Part shown: positions 60,481-64,000 of the stretch, piece by piece | How the letters are laid out: each line of letters opens with the position of its first letter | Position numbering within the stretch: position 1 is the stretch's first letter | Source of the DNA: Flavobacterium hydrocarbonoxydans | GTDB taxonomy: Bacteria > Bacteroidota > Bacteroidia > Flavobacteriales > Flavobacteriaceae | Direction of reading: 5' to 3' | Length of the DNA stretch: 64,000 bases | NCBI RefSeq assembly: GCF_009789235.1 | Contig: NZ_WSTB01000002.1 | Coordinates: 372,001-436,000, forward strand | The notes under the pieces: model-generated | Seen by the model: only the letters and a program-made list of their open reading frames with translations | What the model was told of the DNA's origin: nothing | Databases searched by the model: none | Translations under genes and position numbers: made by a program

Positions 60481-62790
60481 TTATAACTCGAATTCGTCTG
60501 TATTTTGTTCCGTTTGTGTAGTGTCTTTTACCACAGCAGCAGGTCTGGAGTAACAATCTACTTTAATATTTAAACCCGGTGGACGATCAAACTGTTCTTT
60601 AGAAACCTGAAGTCCAGCATCGGCGTAGCATAATTTCATAAAATAAGCCCAAACTGGCAATGCAGCCGTTGCTCCCTGACCGTACGTTAAACTTTTGAAA
60701 CGTGCTGAACGGTCTTCGCAACCTACCCAGACACCTGTGACTAAATTAGGAACCATTCCCATAAACCAACCATCAGACTGGTTTTGAGTAGTTCCGGTTT
60801 TACCCGCTATCGGGTTTTTGAACATATACGGATAACCTGTCCAACGATTATCACCGTTTCCTCCGCCCTGCGTGCGTAAACGTGCACCAGAACCAGTTTC
60901 GGTTACACCTTCCATCAATTTGATTACGGCAAAAGCAATATCTTTATTTAATACGTCATGAGATTCCGGAATTGGTTCAAAAATAACCTCTCCACTTTTA
61001 TTTTCAATACGGCTTAAAAATTGTGGTTTAACATATACACCCTGATTGGCAAAAGTACTAAAAGCAGCCACCATATCTTCAACCGTAGCATCTACCGCAC
61101 CTAATGCAATAGAAGGCTGCGAAGGAATATCCGACTTAATTCCTAATTTATGGGCTAATTCTACCACGGCATCCGGTCCTGTTCTGTCAATTAACTTAGC
61201 CGAAACCGTATTGATTGAATACGCCAAACCTTGCTTAAGAGTAACCATCCCTCTGTATTTACGATCTGAGTTTCTTGGCTCCCAATCTTCGGTAACATTA
61301 TGTTTTCCTTTGTGAATCATAAATGGACCATCCAAAATAGAATCGCAAGGAGACATATTAAGCTGTTCGATTGCAGTGGCATAAACAATTGGTTTGAAAG
61401 TAGAACCAACTTGTCTCGCTCCCTGACCAACGTGGTCGTACTGGAAATATTTATAATTGATTCCGCCCACCCAAGCTTTGATACTTCCTGTCTGTGGCTC
61501 CATTGCCATTAGACCAGATTGCAAAAAGTGTTTGTAATAACGAATAGAATCCATTGGGGTCATTATCGTATCGCGTTCGCCTTTCCAGGTAAATACACGC
61601 ATTTGCGTTTTAACATTGAATGATGCGATAATTTCATCTTCACTTTTATCCAAGTCCTTCATGATGGCCCAACGCGTAGAATTTTTCATGGCCTGCATCA
61701 TAATCCTATCCGTTTCTGCTTTTGTAATATTTAGGAAAGGAGCATTTTTATTGGTTTTAGATTCAATAAAAAACTGTTGTTGAAGGTTTTTCATGTGTTC
61801 CAAAACGGCTTCTTCGGCATGAGCCTGCATTCTCGAATCGATAGTAGTATAAATTTTTAGACCGTCTTTGTAAATATCATAATCTGACCCGTCTGGTTTT
61901 TTATTCTCAGCAGTCCATTTTTTCATGTAATCACGCAAATATTCTCTAAAATAAGTGGCCGTTCCTTCACGGTGACTTTCCAGTTTAAATTTTAAAGAAA
62001 TTGGTAATGCCTTGTATTTCTCTTTTTCTGCCTCTGTAATCATCTTGGCTTTTACCATTTGACCCAATACAACATCACGACGGTTTTTTACTCCAACTGG
62101 GTTACGCATCGGATTATAAAGAGAGGAATTGTTAAACATCCCTACTAAAATTGCCGATTCATCTACAGTTAAGTCTTTAGGTTCTTTGGAAAAATAAGTT
62201 TGAGCTGCAGAACTTACCCCAACAGCATAATTTCCGAAATCATAAACGTTGCAGTACATCGCTAAAATCTCATTTTTAGTATATTGTCTTTCCAAACGAA
62301 TAGCAATAATCCATTCTTTTATTTTTTGTACTATCCTAAAAGGTAAAAAGGTAGATCCTCCACGATGAAATAACTGTTTTGCCAACTGCTGTGTTATGGT
62401 ACTGGCACCTCCATTGGTTCCCAAAGAAAAAGCTGCACGTAAAGTTCCGCGTCCATCAATTCCTGAATGCTCATAAAAACGGGCATCTTCCGTTGCAACC
62501 AAAGCATCTACCAGATTTTTTGGCAAATCCGAATATTTAAGCTGCGACCTGTTTGTTTTAAAATATTTACCGATTACTACCCCATCAGACGAAATGATTT
62601 CGGTAGCCAGATTAGAATCCGGATTTTCTAAATCTTCAAAAGAAGGCATTGAACCAAAAAGTCCCCATGAAGCAAATAAGAAGAATGCTAAAATGCCTAA
62701 TAATCCATAAACAAAAATTCTCCAAAATTTCTTTTGGTAGTATTTAATATCTTTTACGCTGTTTGGTTGATTGTTTTTTTTAGTAGCCAT
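60481..62790 (-). CDS. Penicillin-binding protein 1A (class A)
   Basis: 769 aa. There is one N-terminal membrane helix (about 30-50). The glycosyltransferase GT51 domain (about 75-240) has ATEDARFYEHSGIDGRG with the catalytic Glu and GASTITQQLAKQLF. The transpeptidase domain (about 400-700) has GSTFKPIVYATAIE (SxxK), YSINT (SxN) and AGKTGTTQ (KTG). It polymerises glycan and crosslinks peptidoglycan in the periplasm. It is 3 bp after gldH, so the pair is translationally close. Confidence 0.97.
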   Translation of the reverse strand: MATKKNNQPNSVKDIKYYQKKFWRIFVYGLLGILAFFLFASWGLFGSMPSFEDLENPDSNLATEIISSDGVVIGKYFKTNRSQLKYSDLPKNLVDALVATEDARFYEHSGIDGRGTLRAAFSLGTNGGASTITQQLAKQLFHRGGSTFLPFRIVQKIKEWIIAIRLERQYTKNEILAMYCNVYDFGNYAVGVSSAAQTYFSKEPKDLTVDESAILVGMFNNSSLYNPMRNPVGVKNRRDVVLGQMVKAKMITEAEKEKYKALPISLKFKLESHREGTATYFREYLRDYMKKWTAENKKPDGSDYDIYKDGLKIYTTIDSRMQAHAEEAVLEHMKNLQQQFFIESKTNKNAPFLNITKAETDRIMMQAMKNSTRWAIMKDLDKSEDEIIASFNVKTQMRVFTWKGERDTIMTPMDSIRYYKHFLQSGLMAMEPQTGSIKAWVGGINYKYFQYDHVGQGARQVGSTFKPIVYATAIEQLNMSPCDSILDGPFMIHKGKHNVTEDWEPRNSDRKYRGMVTLKQGLAYSINTVSAKLIDRTGPDAVVELAHKLGIKSDIPSQPSIALGAVDATVEDMVAAFSTFANQGVYVKPQFLSRIENKSGEVIFEPIPESHDVLNKDIAFAVIKLMEGVTETGSGARLRTQGGGNGDNRWTGYPYMFKNPIAGKTGTTQNQSDGWFMGMVPNLVTGVWVGCEDRSARFKSLTYGQGATAALPVWAYFMKLCYADAGLQVSKEQFDRPPGLNIKVDCYSRPAAVVKDTTQTEQNTDEFEL

Positions 62791-62793
62791 AAC

Positions 62794-63279
62794 TTATTTC
62801 AAATCTTTTTGTTCTATTCTAAAACCTACGTCTGTAATTCCTTCTAAAGCCTGTACTCCGGGGATTTTCCCTGATTCACGTACGGCTTGTTTGATGTGTA
62901 CTTTATATTTTCCTCTAAACTTTACGCCCTCTTTAAAGTACAATTTACTTTCTTTGATATCAAAGAAACCTTCACCTAAAAGTGTCCCGTCTGGATTTGC
63001 CATCTGGTATTCTAAAGTATCCACTTTCGTAAATCCGTTTGGCATTTCAAGAGCCACGATCAAAAACAGATTATTAAATGGATAATTGTTGTTATCTCTC
63101 AAATTTACAAATAAATCATATCGTTTTGTAGAATCTAAAACTGGCAAATCAAAAGTTACAATACTGTCTTTGTGCCAGGCACTTCCAACAGATTTGTACT
63201 CGTCAAATACTCTTTTTTTATCACAAGAAAAAAGAAGTATTCCTGCCAAAAGAAGAATTCCGCTATTTTTTATTCTCAT
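62794..63279 (-). CDS. gldH: Gliding motility lipoprotein GldH
   Basis: 161 aa. A lipoprotein signal ends LLFSC (Cys19). The mature part VFDEYKSVGSAWHKDSIVTF, LFVNLRDNNNYPFNNLFLIV and KVHIKQAVRESGKIPGV are GldH signatures. It is needed for gliding in F. johnsoniae, where mutants also lose chitin use. It is anchored in the outer membrane. It overlaps ricT by 17 bp and is 3 bp from the PBP1A gene. Confidence 0.96.
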   Translation of the reverse strand: MRIKNSGILLLAGILLFSCDKKRVFDEYKSVGSAWHKDSIVTFDLPVLDSTKRYDLFVNLRDNNNYPFNNLFLIVALEMPNGFTKVDTLEYQMANPDGTLLGEGFFDIKESKLYFKEGVKFRGKYKVHIKQAVRESGKIPGVQALEGITDVGFRIEQKDLK

Positions 63280-64000
63280 TTTTAGTAATAATTATAGGTT
63301 TTCTAGGTTCGCCCGGCTTTTTATCATTCGAATTGTTGTTGGGTTTATTCGAATTATTCGGCTTGTTATTGTTCGGCCTATTAGGCTTCTGTTTATTTGG
63401 GTTTCCTCCTGCAGGTTTATTTGGATTTGCATTTGCCTGAACCTGAGGCTTGTTTGGGTTTGCATTTGCTACAATGGCATTCTCAGCCCCTGGTTTGCGT
63501 TTGCGGTTTGGTTTTTTCTTTCTTTTTGGCTGATCAAAACGGGTTAAACTTTCCTGACCCATTGCGTTGTTAAAATCTTTTTCTGGTTCAGAAGTTACTT
63601 CAATAGCAAAATCTTCCAATGAAGAAACTTTATTTTTGGCTTTATTTTCGGCCATAATTTCTTTAACCTGCTCAATTTTCAGCACGTGCCAGTTGGCAAA
63701 ATTATTCGTGTAAGCAAACCACATCAATCCTTTGAAGATATCTTGTTTTTGACAAATGGCATCGCCTTTCTCCGTTACCAATTTGGTATCGTAATCCGGA
63801 AAATCTTTCAAAGCATCCATGTACGTATCCAATTCGTAATTCAGACAACATTTTAATTTTCCGCATTGTCCTGCTAATTTCTGAGGATTCAGCGAAAGCT
63901 GCTGATAACGCGCTGCTGATGTATTGACACTTCTAAAATCAGTCAACCAGGTCGAACAGCAAAGTTCTCTTCCGCAAGAACCAATTCCGCCCAAACGAGC
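63263..64000 (-). CDS. ricT: PSP1/RicT family protein (5' end cut off by window)
   Basis: The frame is open to the window edge (ARLGGIGSCGRELCC), so the N-terminus is missing; a Met assigned at 63994 is really TTG. The PSP1 domain has conserved Cys residues in GSCGRELCCSTWL and QCGKLKCCLNYELD. The Lys/Arg/Pro/Asn-rich tail (KKKPNRKRKPG then NANPNKP repeats) is low-complexity. RicT homologues in Bacillus act with RicA and RicF in an Fe-S complex for RNA processing. The role in Bacteroidota is less clear. Confidence 0.92.
   Translation of the reverse strand, partial: ARLGGIGSCGRELCCSTWLTDFRSVNTSAARYQQLSLNPQKLAGQCGKLKCCLNYELDTYMDALKDFPDYDTKLVTEKGDAICQKQDIFKGLMWFAYTNNFANWHVLKIEQVKEIMAENKAKNKVSSLEDFAIEVTSEPEKDFNNAMGQESLTRFDQPKRKKKPNRKRKPGAENAIVANANPNKPQVQANANPNKPAGGNPNKQKPNRPNNNKPNNSNKPNNNSNDKKPGEPRKPIIITKNENKK

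Noticed and set aside
60371..60553. Small plus-strand frame of 60 codons after the repeat at 60330
   Set aside because: It overlaps the PBP1A terminator and the antisense of the PBP1A C-terminus.
1..64000. tRNA and rRNA genes
   Set aside because: I scanned gaps for T-loop-like GGTTCGAATCC and rRNA motifs and found none; without a covariance search a divergent tRNA cannot be fully excluded.

Overview
The window is AT-rich chromosomal DNA from a member of the Bacteroidota, almost certainly a Flavobacterium or a close relative. The evidence is the gliding lipoprotein GldH, Por-type (type IX secretion) C-terminal sorting domains on two secreted proteins, TAnnTTTG promoter-like sequences in place of sigma70 boxes, an ornithine-lipid OlsF-type fusion, and many lipoproteins with short signal peptides ending in Ser-Cys or Ser-Gln. 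About 57 protein genes are supported. I saw no tRNA, rRNA, CRISPR array, prophage or replication origin.

Layout. 0-9.3 kb: partial aldo/keto reductase, OmpA-like lipoprotein, exonuclease III, OlsF-like acyltransferase, TM2 and DUF805 membrane proteins, 2-hydroxyacid dehydrogenase, NhaA and ProC. 9.3-21.3 kb: mostly minus-strand housekeeping genes (MgtE, KsgA, DUF4286, TPR protein, Lgt, SerS), then an M28 peptidase with a small zinc-ribbon protein, and a GNAT-nitrilase fusion. 21.5-37.5 kb: a short SSB, ferritin, a CAT-like acetyltransferase, HAD phosphatase, EamA transporter, acyltransferase-3, MetG, PhzF, a DMP19-family protein and a secreted patatin. These are separated by arrays of non-coding repeats. 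37.5-43.3 kb: the most accessory-looking part, with an orphan gene behind a repeated upstream motif, a REP-associated tyrosine transposase set in palindromes, a repeat-built T9SS protein and DUF4256, CDGSH and lipocalin-like proteins. 43.5-51.4 kb: SDR protein, O6-alkylguanine-DNA methyltransferase, DEDDy exonuclease, HTH_42 protein, SpmA/SpmB fusion, a second Y1 transposase in a mosaic of short palindromes, and class I fumarase. 51.5-64 kb: class C-like serine hydrolase, AraC regulator, secreted M4 peptidase, a CoA-transferase operon split by a class A beta-lactamase gene, then PBP1A, GldH and RicT.

Functional links visible from position: ksgA and mgtE overlap; ricT, gldH and the PBP1A gene are overlapping or adjacent; zinc-ribbon/M28, GNAT-nitrilase/105-aa protein, DUF805/TM2, DMP19/PhzF and membrane protein/patatin are close pairs that look like operons. 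The two CoA-transferase subunits should act together, but bla lies between them.

The main unexplained signal is non-coding. At least six families of dispersed palindromic or tandem repeats occupy the intergenic spaces. Two surround HUH (Y1) transposase-like genes. One forms a perfect 52-bp palindrome. One enters the transposase reading frame. One keeps its flanks while its stem changes on both arms. One supplies the last codons of both genes at the beta-lactamase insertion.
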